From JBDTLH01 sp039934875 (GTDB lineage Bacteria; Acidobacteriota; Terriglobia; Terriglobales; Acidobacteriaceae): a stretch of DNA of 5,353 nt. Positions 1-5,353 of this stretch are shown here, in pieces. The notes under the pieces are model-generated. The model was not told the origin of the DNA, did no database searches, and saw only the letters and a list, made by a program, of their open reading frames with translations. Made by a program: the position numbers and the translations under genes. Each line of letters starts with the position of its first letter. The stretch's first letter is position 1. The stretch spans positions 1 through 5,353 of the forward strand of contig JBDTLH010000065.1 in assembly GCA_039934875.1 (NCBI GenBank), given 5' to 3'.

Positions 1-468
1 GATGCGGTGGCGGGGGTATTTGGCGCGGAGCGGGTGGGTGTGCGTATCGCGCCGTTCGGCAAGTCTAATGGAATGCTGCCGGATGAAAATGCGGAAGAGA
101 CGTTTCTTTATGTTGCGGGGGAGTTGAGCAGACGCGGAGCGGCATACATTCACGTGGTGCTGGGATTTCCAGATCCGGTAGTGCCGCGTGAATTTCTGGC
201 GAAGTTGCGCCATGAATTCAAAGGCACGCTGATGGTGAACAGCCGATTGACCCAGGAAAAGGCGGAGAGAATGCTGGAGGAAGATGCGGCGGACCTGTTC
301 GCGTTTGGGACGTTATTCATCTCGAATCCGGACCTGCCGGAGCGTTTCAAGAACCATCTACCGTTGGCGGAGGCGGACCGCAAGACGTTTTATGGCGGTG
401 ACGCTGAGGGATATACGGATTATCCAGCTTATCCATCTTTCGGGGCAGAACCTCAGATCGGGGAATGA
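1..468 (+). CDS. Old Yellow Enzyme family FMN-dependent alkene/nitro reductase, C-terminal part (5' truncated)
   Basis: The reading frame is open from base 1, so the start lies outside the window; 155 C-terminal residues are visible out of the roughly 350-370 usual for the family. The fragment covers the second half of the TIM barrel. It shows the strand with GVRIAP (residues 13-18), the AAYIHVV strand (47-53), the FGTLFISNPDLPERF segment (102-116) and the family's closing signature TFYGG...GYTDYP (129-142). OYE proteins are cytoplasmic flavoenzymes that use NAD(P)H to reduce activated alkenes, and in the NemA/PETN reductase branch also nitrate esters and nitro compounds. The usual GR of the FMN-phosphate loop reads GT here, and the GG-type loop before it reads NSR. 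The gene overlaps the next one by 4 bases (ATGA), so translation is probably coupled. Family assignment is firm; the substrate is unknown. Confidence 0.95.
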   Translation, partial: DAVAGVFGAERVGVRIAPFGKSNGMLPDENAEETFLYVAGELSRRGAAYIHVVLGFPDPVVPREFLAKLRHEFKGTLMVNSRLTQEKAERMLEEDAADLFAFGTLFISNPDLPERFKNHLPLAEADRKTFYGGDAEGYTDYPAYPSFGAEPQIGE

Positions 469-1514
469 GCATGGTTCAACCATTGCTCGCGAAGCTGGGA
501 GCGAGATATCCCATCATTCAAGCTCCCATGGGAGGAGGGACATCGACTCCGCAGTTGGCAGCGGCGGTATCGAATGCGGGCGGGCTGGGCTCATTGGGCT
601 TGGCGTATGATGCACCGGAGAAGATGGTGGCTGAGATACGCGCGGTCCGAGCGCTGACATCAAATCCATTTCAAGTAAACCTGTTTATCCCACTTGAGGA
701 GCAGCCCAGGGTCGCCATCGAGCCGATGCTGAAGGCGTTGGCGTCGATATATGAGGAGCTTGGGATTGAGGCGCCCACAACCGCTCCGCCGCCGTGGCCA
801 TTTGCGTTTGAGCAGCAGATGGAGGTGGTGATCGAGGAGCGCGCCGCAATTTTCAGCTTCACCTTCGGCCTGCTGGAGCAGCGGTATATCGACGCGCTGC
901 ATGCACGCGGGACAGTGGTAATCGGTACGGCGACGACGATGGCGGAGGCGGAGCATCTGGCGATCTCCGGCGTGGATGCGATCGTGTTGCAGGGTGCGGA
1001 GGCGGGAGCGCATCGCGGTAGTTTTCTTCGGGCGGCGGACGACATGATCGGATTGTTCGCGCTGATACCGCAAGTGGCATTGCGGGTGCAGACCCCGGTA
1101 ATTGCTTCCGGCGGAATTATGGACGGCCGCGGCATATGCGCGGCGATGGCCCTGGGCGCGGAGGCGGTACAGATGGGCACGGCATTTTTGTTGACGGAGG
1201 AATCCGGAGCGAGCGAGATTCACAAGCAGGCGGTGCTGGCGGCGAAACCGGAAGAGACGCAGATCACGCGCGCGTTCTCCGGGCGGAAGGCGCGAGGCAT
1301 CCGCAACCGCTTTATACGCGAGGTGGAGGCGGCGTGCGTGGAAATCCCGGCTTTTCCCATACAGAATGATTTGACGCGTGCGATGCGGCGCCATGCGGCG
1401 AAGGCAGGGAACCCCGATTTTCTGTCGCTGTGGTCGGGGCAGAATGGATCGCTGGGAAGAAGGATGGGCGCGGCGGAGTTGGTGAAAGCGCTTGTAAACG
1501 AGGCGGGACTGTAA
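465..1514 (+). CDS. Class I nitronate monooxygenase (NPD/2-nitropropane dioxygenase family)
   Basis: This is a complete 349-residue FMN enzyme of normal family length. Enzymes of this family oxidise alkyl nitronates such as propionate-3-nitronate with O2, giving a carbonyl compound and nitrite or nitrate. The order of motifs fits class I: IIQAPMGGG (17-25) and SNAGGLGSLG (36-45) near the N terminus, NLFIP (72-76), VLQGAEAGAHRG with the expected catalytic His183, ASGGIMDGRG (214-223), GAEAVQMGTAFL (231-242) for FMN phosphate, FSGRKARGIRNRF (271-283), and a C-terminal LWSGQ (322-326). The ATG at 465 overlaps the upstream stop. A second ATG at 471 (Met3) sits 6 bases after GGGGA at 460-464 and may be the true start. 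The gene lies between an OYE reductase and a hydroxyacid dehydrogenase in one operon. Related NPD-fold enzymes such as FabK are less likely because of the class I motif set. Confidence 0.93.
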   Translation: MSMVQPLLAKLGARYPIIQAPMGGGTSTPQLAAAVSNAGGLGSLGLAYDAPEKMVAEIRAVRALTSNPFQVNLFIPLEEQPRVAIEPMLKALASIYEELGIEAPTTAPPPWPFAFEQQMEVVIEERAAIFSFTFGLLEQRYIDALHARGTVVIGTATTMAEAEHLAISGVDAIVLQGAEAGAHRGSFLRAADDMIGLFALIPQVALRVQTPVIASGGIMDGRGICAAMALGAEAVQMGTAFLLTEESGASEIHKQAVLAAKPEETQITRAFSGRKARGIRNRFIREVEAACVEIPAFPIQNDLTRAMRRHAAKAGNPDFLSLWSGQNGSLGRRMGAAELVKALVNEAGL

Positions 1515-1517
1515 GCG

Positions 1518-2507
1518 ATGAATGTCCTGATTGCGCATCTGGTTCGGTTTTCGCTGTGGCGTGCGCCGGAGTGGCTGTCGGTGCGGCTGGCAGCGGATTT
1601 TCCGGAGCACGAATTTGTGCAGATCAAGTCGTATGAGGAGCTGCCGGAGCGTTTGCCGGAGGCGGATGTATTTGTGGGGATGTCGCTCAAGCCGGAGCAA
1701 TTCGCGGCGGCGCGGCGGCTGAAGTGGATACATTCTCCGGCGGCGGCGGTGCATCAGTTGTTGTTTCCGGCTCTGATTGAGAGCGATGTGATGGTCACGA
1801 ATTCGGCGAGCGTGCATGGTCCGGTGGTGGCGGAACATGCCATCGCGCAGGTGTTGGCGTTGGCGCGAGCGTTGCATATTGCGATGCGCTATCAGCAGAA
1901 ACACGTGTGGGCGCAGGAGCAGATGTGGAATGAGCACGAGAACGCACGTCCGCGCGAGGTGGCGGGCGCGACCCTGTTGGTGGTCGGGCTGGGGCATATT
2001 GGTAGCGCGATTGCGGGCCACGCTCGCGCGCTGGGGATGCGTGTGCTGGCGACGCGGGGGCATCCGGAGCGCGGAGGGGGCGCGGCGCATGAGGTGTTCG
2101 GCAGTGAGCGGCTGCTGGAATTATTGCCGCGCGCTGATTTTGTGGTGATCGCGGCGCCGGTTACTGGTTCAACCAAGGCGCTGCTGGATGCGGAGGCGTT
2201 AGGTCGGATGAAACCGACGGCATACGTGATCAATGTGGGCCGGGGCGCGTTGGTGGATGAAAATGCGCTGATCGAGGCCCTGAAAAGTTGGAGGATTGCG
2301 GGGGCGGCGCTGGACGTTTTTGTGCAGGAGCCGTTGCCGACGGACTCCCCACTGTGGGGCCTGGAGAATGTATTGCTGACGCCGCATATTGCAGGATTGA
2401 CGGAGAACGCGTGGCAGCGGCACTATGAGTTGATCCGGGAGAATTTCGGGCGGTTTATCAGGGGAGAGCCGCTGCTGGGGCTAGTAGATAAGCAGCGGGG
2501 CTATTGA
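1518..2507 (+). CDS. D-2-hydroxyacid dehydrogenase (NAD(P)-dependent, PGDH/GHRB-like)
   Basis: This 329-residue cytoplasmic enzyme reversibly reduces a 2-oxo acid to the D-2-hydroxy acid. The split catalytic domain (about 1-100 and 290-329) surrounds a Rossmann domain with VVGLGHIGSAIA (GxGxxG at 157-162). The active-site set is intact: Arg242 in NVGRGALVDE, Glu271 in FVQEPLP and His290 in LLTPHIAG. The segment NSASVHGPVVAEHAIA (95-110) is the usual substrate-loop and hinge region. Strand beta-2 ends VLATRGHPE (176-184), with Arg180 where NAD-specific members carry Asp, so NADPH use is plausible. The gene starts 3 bases after the preceding stop, with only a weak GAGG (1500-1503) as ribosome site, consistent with coupled translation. 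Glyoxylate/hydroxypyruvate, other short 2-oxo acids or a nitro-catabolism product could be the substrate; the sequence does not decide this. Confidence 0.94.
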   Translation: MNVLIAHLVRFSLWRAPEWLSVRLAADFPEHEFVQIKSYEELPERLPEADVFVGMSLKPEQFAAARRLKWIHSPAAAVHQLLFPALIESDVMVTNSASVHGPVVAEHAIAQVLALARALHIAMRYQQKHVWAQEQMWNEHENARPREVAGATLLVVGLGHIGSAIAGHARALGMRVLATRGHPERGGGAAHEVFGSERLLELLPRADFVVIAAPVTGSTKALLDAEALGRMKPTAYVINVGRGALVDENALIEALKSWRIAGAALDVFVQEPLPTDSPLWGLENVLLTPHIAGLTENAWQRHYELIRENFGRFIRGEPLLGLVDKQRGY

Positions 2508-2518
2508 CCCGCTTTGCT
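2491..2518. terminator. Weak candidate hairpin at the convergent gene junction
   Basis: AGCAGCGGG (2491-2499) pairs with CCCGC (2508-2512) and TGCT (2515-2518), leaving a two-base TT bulge and an 8-base loop that contains the dehydrogenase stop codon. It sits where the left operon and the facing DUF417 gene converge, so it could slow transcription from either side. Neither strand shows a clear U-tract after the stem, so intrinsic termination is doubtful. Confidence 0.3.
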
Positions 2519-2530
2519 GGTTCAACGGGG

Positions 2531-2552
2531 GCGGCAGATTTTAAGCGGCAGA
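2531..2552. repeat. 8-bp direct repeat GCGGCAGA with 6-bp spacer
   Basis: GCGGCAGA occurs at 2531-2538 and again at 2545-2552. The copies flank TTTTAA, which includes the stop codon of the minus-strand DUF417 gene. It may be a small local duplication; no mobile element is attached to it. The repeat is certain, its meaning is not. Confidence 0.5.
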
Positions 2553-3086
2553 CCGGGTGAGAAGATCTTTTTGGCGCTTCCTCCAATTTGAAGGTTTACC
2601 ACCACTGGCACGCAAAGATTCGCCCAGCGTCCAGATGGCCACTCCAATATTCACCACGTCCTTTAGCAGACACTGCCCGGGATTTCCGGCAAGCGCGGGA
2701 AACCCATATCCCGGCTGGACGACCCCTGGGGTACTAATCAGGAAGCTCAAAGTGATGATAAACATCGCAATCGCTCCCAAACTGCCGAGGATCGAGACCT
2801 TCGGCAAGACAGGTCTGACGGCAATCAGCAGCGCAATGATAATCTCAACCGTTCCCAGGACGCGCGCAAAGCTGCGCGGATCGAAAATCTCGTAAACCCA
2901 GGACATCAGCGGGCTATGAGAAACCAGTGGGAATATATTTTGTGATTCGTAAGCGGTGAACTTCAAACAGCCGATCCAGAAAATGACAAGGACGAGGGCG
3001 TAACGGATAATCAAGCCGCCGATCCTCTCAATGTCTGGGGCACGCTCCGCGACTGGCGTTGGATCGGTTCGTTCGATGCTGTCCAT
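2541..3086 (-). CDS. DUF417/YkgB family inner-membrane protein (RclC-like)
   Basis: This complete 181-residue protein has four predicted membrane helices (about 24-41, 75-92, 98-117 and 140-158), a hydrophilic N terminus and a basic C-terminal tail. The family signature is clear: LKFTAYESQNIFPLV (41-55) followed by SPLMSW (58-63), Glu81 at the start of helix 2's core, and STPG...GNPGQCLLKD (118-143). In E. coli the family member RclC (YkgB) belongs to the reactive-chlorine resistance operon, but its biochemical role is not established. Here the usual GRFLLKD-type motif reads GQCLLKD. The ATG is well supported by AAGGAG 7 bases upstream (3094-3099). It lies downstream of the exported lactonase on the same strand, with a 193-base gap, so it may share that transcript or have its own promoter. 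Family assignment is firm; a stress-resistance role is inferred from the family. Confidence 0.92.
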   Translation of the reverse strand: MDSIERTDPTPVAERAPDIERIGGLIIRYALVLVIFWIGCLKFTAYESQNIFPLVSHSPLMSWVYEIFDPRSFARVLGTVEIIIALLIAVRPVLPKVSILGSLGAIAMFIITLSFLISTPGVVQPGYGFPALAGNPGQCLLKDVVNIGVAIWTLGESLRASGGKPSNWRKRQKDLLTRSAA

Positions 3087-3093
3087 TGCTTCT

Positions 3094-3099
3094 CTCCTT
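3094..3099 (-). promoter_or_regulatory. Strong ribosome binding site of the DUF417 gene
   Basis: On the minus strand these bases read AAGGAG, 7 bases before the ATG at 3086. This near-perfect Shine-Dalgarno match fixes the start. A 9-base palindrome, ACTTGAAGT (3101-3109), lies directly upstream of it. Confidence 0.8.
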
Positions 3100-3279
3100 C
3101 ACTTGAAGTACATGCGTGTTTCTTTCAGTCCTCACGACGTGCAGCCTGCCGTGCCTCAGCCAATGACCTCAGAGCCGCACCGAGCATCTCACGGGCAGCC
3201 CAGAACAGCCTCCATGCCGGACCGCCGTCGTTCAAGGAATCAGACTCGCGAAGCTACAAGCCTTCGACCCGCCGCTTTG

Positions 3280-4467
3280 TTAATAAGCGGCCAGGCCGGA
3301 GGCGCCAGTGTTGGCGGGAAGGCCTCCGCTGACCCGGCCCAAGGACGTGAGACTCGCATCCTCCTCGACACGGAAGGCCGCGACCTCACCGGTACCCCTC
3401 AGGAGCACGTAGAAGAAATGGCCATCTTCGCTGATGCGTATGTCCGTGGGTTCGCTGGTAAGCCCTAAAACCGCTGCGGTGCCATTAATCAGGTCAAGTT
3501 TGCCGTTCTGGCTGGAGCGGAAGCTGGAGATGGTGCCGGTGGCAAAATTCGCCGTGTAGGCATAACGCTCGTCCTTGCTAAGCAGCACCCAGCACGAATC
3601 GGTCTGTCCGTTAGGCTCCGATCCGGTAATTACGTCGAGGTCGCCGGTAGCGAAATTCACTCTGTACGAAGATGCCGCCGCCTGATTGGGAAATGGGTTA
3701 TGGGACTCGGCGACGATCAGGACGCCGTTGCCGCGAAATGTGGCGGCGAATGGCCGTCTCCCGAAAGACTTCTCCGGCCTTACAGTGCTGGGCAGCCCAT
3801 CCGGCCCGACAGTAAAGGTGTCGATCACGAACGGGCCCGGATTTACGCCTACCTGCGCGGCTTTTAACGTCACCACCAGTACGCGCCCATCCGGACTGAA
3901 TTCCACATCGCCAGGGACGGCGATAGGGGAACTCAAGGTCCGGGTTGAATTGGGCAACGGTGTCAGAATTCCATTGGCGGCTACCGTGAACCCGGAGATG
4001 TTATTGTCCGCGACTGAGCCATGGAGGACATACATCAGATTGCCGTGAAAGGTCAGGCTCTCCGGCACTACGCCGCCCGAGAAGATTTTCTGAATCAGGG
4101 TCAACTTAGTTCCGTCGACAGTGAACACGCTGATGTTGTTGCTTCCCGCATTGCACGCATAGAGGAAGCGATGGTCATCACGCAGCACCAGGCCGCTCTG
4201 CGTATCGAAATCGTCCCCTTTCCCGCTGCCGCCGGTGGAGACGCTGCCCACCGCCGATAAAGTTCCATCAGCCGCCCTCTTGAAGACGATGATTTGGTTA
4301 TGGGCGGCGATGTTGGTCATGGCAAACACAGCGCCTTCTCTCTTCGCCTGGGTTGTTGTCGTCGTTTCCTGCGCGAAGCTCGCGCCCGGCTGTGGCAAAG
4401 CAAAGGCAACCGCTGAAATAGCCAGCAGTGATGCCAATGGCGCGGTCAGTCTGGATATCCAAGTCAT
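3280..4467 (-). CDS. Exported lactonase-family seven-bladed beta-propeller protein
   Basis: From the ATG at 4467 the protein has 395 residues. This start is chosen because AGGAG lies 5 bases upstream and because it opens a typical signal peptide: a short basic n-region, a hydrophobic stretch at about 7-24, and a probable cleavage after SFA (residue 32). The frame is open further upstream to 4659, but that extension would bury the signal peptide. The mature part repeats the lactonase blade pattern of hydrophobic YVxN/YACNAG-like strands followed by IxxFxVxxDGxLxxL: for example AVFAMTN, YACNAGSNNISVFTVDG, NNISGFTVAANGILTPL, YAYTANFATGTISSF and VAAFRVEEDASLTSLG. The protein closes with GLPANTGASGLAAY, usual for the family. 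Cytoplasmic relatives (YbhE) are 6-phosphogluconolactonases; exported ones are mostly uncharacterised, so lactonase activity is not shown. It is divergent from a Crp/Fnr regulator and upstream of the DUF417 gene. Confidence 0.92.
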   Translation of the reverse strand: MTWISRLTAPLASLLAISAVAFALPQPGASFAQETTTTTQAKREGAVFAMTNIAAHNQIIVFKRAADGTLSAVGSVSTGGSGKGDDFDTQSGLVLRDDHRFLYACNAGSNNISVFTVDGTKLTLIQKIFSGGVVPESLTFHGNLMYVLHGSVADNNISGFTVAANGILTPLPNSTRTLSSPIAVPGDVEFSPDGRVLVVTLKAAQVGVNPGPFVIDTFTVGPDGLPSTVRPEKSFGRRPFAATFRGNGVLIVAESHNPFPNQAAASSYRVNFATGDLDVITGSEPNGQTDSCWVLLSKDERYAYTANFATGTISSFRSSQNGKLDLINGTAAVLGLTSEPTDIRISEDGHFFYVLLRGTGEVAAFRVEEDASLTSLGRVSGGLPANTGASGLAAY

Positions 4468-4472
4468 AGTGG

Positions 4473-4477
4473 CTCCT
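4473..4477 (-). promoter_or_regulatory. Ribosome binding site of the lactonase-family gene
   Basis: The minus strand reads TAGGAG ending 5 bases before the ATG at 4467. It decides the start in favour of the signal-peptide form over longer in-frame upstream starts. Confidence 0.75.
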
Positions 4478-4497
4478 ATTTCTGTTTCAGGTTCCAG

Positions 4498-4517
4498 CCA
4501 AATGTAAACTTGTTTGG
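4498..4517. promoter_or_regulatory. Candidate operator: CCAAA-N10-TTTGG inverted repeat
   Basis: The 20-base element has 5-base arms and contains a nested AAAC-TT-GTTT palindrome (4506-4515). It lies 31-50 bases upstream of the lactonase start codon, where a bound regulator would overlap core promoter positions. It does not match the CRP (TGTGA) or FNR (TTGAT) consensus. Such short arms can arise by chance. Confidence 0.3.
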
Positions 4518-4526
4518 TAAAACTCC

Positions 4527-4544
4527 ACGTTCGTTCGCTAACGT
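4527..4544. promoter_or_regulatory. Candidate operator: ACGTT-N8-AACGT inverted repeat
   Basis: This perfect 5-base-arm inverted repeat spans 18 bases, close to the size of a dimeric Crp/Fnr site. It sits 60-77 bases upstream of the lactonase start and about 117 bases upstream of the regulator's first ATG, a position suitable for activation of the lactonase gene. It is not a known consensus. Function is inferred from position and symmetry only. Confidence 0.35.
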
Positions 4545-4660
4545 CAGTTGTGCTTGTTTTTGCCATACACTCAAACCATTCCGCAGAAGAAAACAATGGG
4601 GCCTTTACATCCTGTTGTTTGGTCCGCCCATGATGGATTTGCTGCCTCCGGGTAATCATT

Positions 4661-5353
4661 ATGCCTAGCCAGAAATCTGGAACCCCTGGTCCAGAGCTCA
4701 GGAACCATCAAGATTGCGAGATGCTTACTGCTCTCAGTTTCGAGCATTTGCCTCGCGCTCATTCCGCCGGACATCCCCGTCAATACGCGAGGGGATCGTT
4801 CTTGTGGACCGCTGACAGCGCCGACCATCTTCTGTACTTCCTGGAGAGAGGGCAAGTCGCAATCAAGTTAAGCGATGAGTTCGGTTGCGAGGTAATTATC
4901 AGGGTGATCGAGGTGGGAGAACCATTCGGCGAGCTCTGCTTCTGCTCAAAACGCAATCAACCTCGGCAGAACTGCGCGCAGGCGACGGTCGATTCTGCTG
5001 TCCTGGAATTCAAGTTCGATGATTTCATGGTTCACCTGCAACGAAATACCGATGCGCTGAAGGCATTTACCTTCACACTTTGCGAGCGGCTCGCGGACGC
5101 CGAGCGGCGAATAGGAGTTCTCTCCTATCGTGGAGCGGAAGCCCGGCTGGGTCGCTTGCTGCTTCAGTTGGCCGCGGCCAGCAACTTGCAGAGTTCCGCG
5201 CGAGAGGGCGAGGTGAGGCTGACAGTCGGACACGATGAGCTCGCCCAAATGGCTGCGATGACCAGACCCCATGTGACGGTGACGATGGGAAAATTACGCA
5301 ATCGGGGCCTGGTGCATTACGATCGCGGGAGCCAGCTCACGGTTAACATTATC
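4661..5353 (+). CDS. Crp/Fnr family transcriptional regulator (3' end cut by window)
   Basis: The frame is open from the ATG at 4661 to the window end, giving 231 residues with no stop yet. An in-frame TGA at 4631 bounds it upstream. A cyclic-nucleotide-binding-type beta-roll spans about residues 35-120 (LYFLERGQVAIKL at 58-70, GEPFGELCFC at 86-95). A long dimer helix follows at about 121-150, then a winged helix-turn-helix (LTVGHDELAQMAAMTRPHVTVTMGKLRNRGLV, about 187-218). Family members are cytoplasmic dimers that bind DNA after sensing a ligand, O2 or redox state. At the place of CRP Arg82-Ser83 this protein has Asn-Cys (104-105), so CRP-like cAMP binding is unlikely. Cysteines occur at 19, 76, 93, 95, 105 and 141. 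Both possible starts, 4661 and 4721 (Met21), lack a good Shine-Dalgarno site; 4661 is listed as the longer. It is divergent from the lactonase gene and probably regulates it. Confidence 0.92.
   Translation, partial: MPSQKSGTPGPELRNHQDCEMLTALSFEHLPRAHSAGHPRQYARGSFLWTADSADHLLYFLERGQVAIKLSDEFGCEVIIRVIEVGEPFGELCFCSKRNQPRQNCAQATVDSAVLEFKFDDFMVHLQRNTDALKAFTFTLCERLADAERRIGVLSYRGAEARLGRLLLQLAAASNLQSSAREGEVRLTVGHDELAQMAAMTRPHVTVTMGKLRNRGLVHYDRGSQLTVNII

Larger units (their letters stand above)
4468..4660. promoter_or_regulatory. Divergent intergenic region, lactonase gene / Crp-Fnr regulator
   Basis: These 193 bases are more A+T-rich than the flanking genes and must hold the promoters of both divergent genes, unless the regulator starts at 4721. 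No convincing -35/-10 pair could be fixed by eye. The region contains two short inverted repeats (4498-4517 and 4527-4544) and a 9-base direct repeat TTGTTTGGT at 4510-4518 and 4615-4623. Divergent placement next to a Crp/Fnr gene makes it a likely target of that regulator; this is inferred. Confidence 0.6.

Noticed and set aside
660..2090. Long minus-strand open frame (476 codons) across the nitronate monooxygenase and dehydrogenase genes
   Set aside because: The product is Arg/His/Pro/Gln-rich with no recognisable fold, and it lies opposite two genes with full family motifs. It is an antisense shadow of G+C-rich coding DNA.
3101..3109. ACTTGAAGT palindrome beside the DUF417 ribosome site as an operator
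   Set aside because: With 4-base arms around one base it is too short to claim as an operator without conservation data.
3031..3468. Plus-strand open frame of 145 codons across the lactonase/DUF417 gap
   Set aside because: It overlaps the ends of two well-supported minus-strand genes, and its product is low-complexity and unrecognised.
4468..4659. 64-residue N-terminal extension of the lactonase-family protein
   Set aside because: The ATG at 4467 has AGGAG at 5 bases and opens a signal peptide. The extension has no family similarity I recognise and would place the signal peptide internally.
4571..5272. Minus-strand open frames of 94 and 108 codons opposite the regulator
   Set aside because: Both overlap the + strand Crp/Fnr frame, which shows a complete sensor domain and helix-turn-helix. 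Their products show no recognisable domain.
1..5353. Mobile element, CRISPR array, tRNA/rRNA or riboswitch
   Set aside because: No repeated spacer pattern, terminal inverted repeats with transposase, cloverleaf or conserved RNA motif was seen on either strand.

Overview
The window is ordinary bacterial chromosome, about 57-60% G+C by eye and almost fully coding. Gene content and protein style (an OYE-type reductase, an exported lactonase-fold beta-propeller, a Crp/Fnr regulator with an RclC/DUF417 neighbour) would suit a soil bacterium such as an acidobacterium. That placement is an impression from the proteins, not a demonstrated assignment. No RNA genes, CRISPR array, insertion sequence or integrase were seen.

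Left block, bases 1-2507, + strand. Three tightly packed oxidoreductase genes form an apparent operon: the C-terminal half of an Old Yellow Enzyme family flavin reductase (cut by the window edge), a class I nitronate monooxygenase that starts inside the preceding stop (ATGA overlap), and a D-2-hydroxyacid dehydrogenase 3 bases further on. OYE enzymes can reduce nitroalkenes and nitrate esters through nitronate-like intermediates, and nitronate monooxygenases oxidise nitronates to carbonyls plus nitrite. The pair therefore suggests a nitro-compound or electrophile detoxification unit, with the dehydrogenase possibly reducing a released or related 2-oxo acid. This pathway is an inference from gene order.

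Middle, bases 2508-2540. A short convergent junction separates this operon from two minus-strand genes. A hairpin overlaps the stop codon of the dehydrogenase, and an 8-bp direct repeat flanks the stop of the facing gene.

Right block, bases 2541-5353. On the minus strand lie an exported seven-bladed beta-propeller of the lactonase (YbhE/6-phosphogluconolactonase-like) family and, 193 bases downstream, a four-helix inner-membrane protein of the DUF417/YkgB (RclC-like) family. Both have good Shine-Dalgarno sites. Diverging from the lactonase, on the + strand, is a Crp/Fnr family regulator that is open to the window end. The 193-base divergent region holds two short inverted repeats that are candidate operators. 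The arrangement suggests that the regulator controls the lactonase and perhaps the DUF417 gene in response to a redox or chemical stress. The regulator lacks the cAMP-contacting arginine of CRP at the aligned position and is rich in cysteine.

Nothing here is clearly a new system. The most interesting points are the nitro-compound operon, the Cys-rich regulator with its altered recognition helix, and the regulator/propeller/DUF417 cluster.
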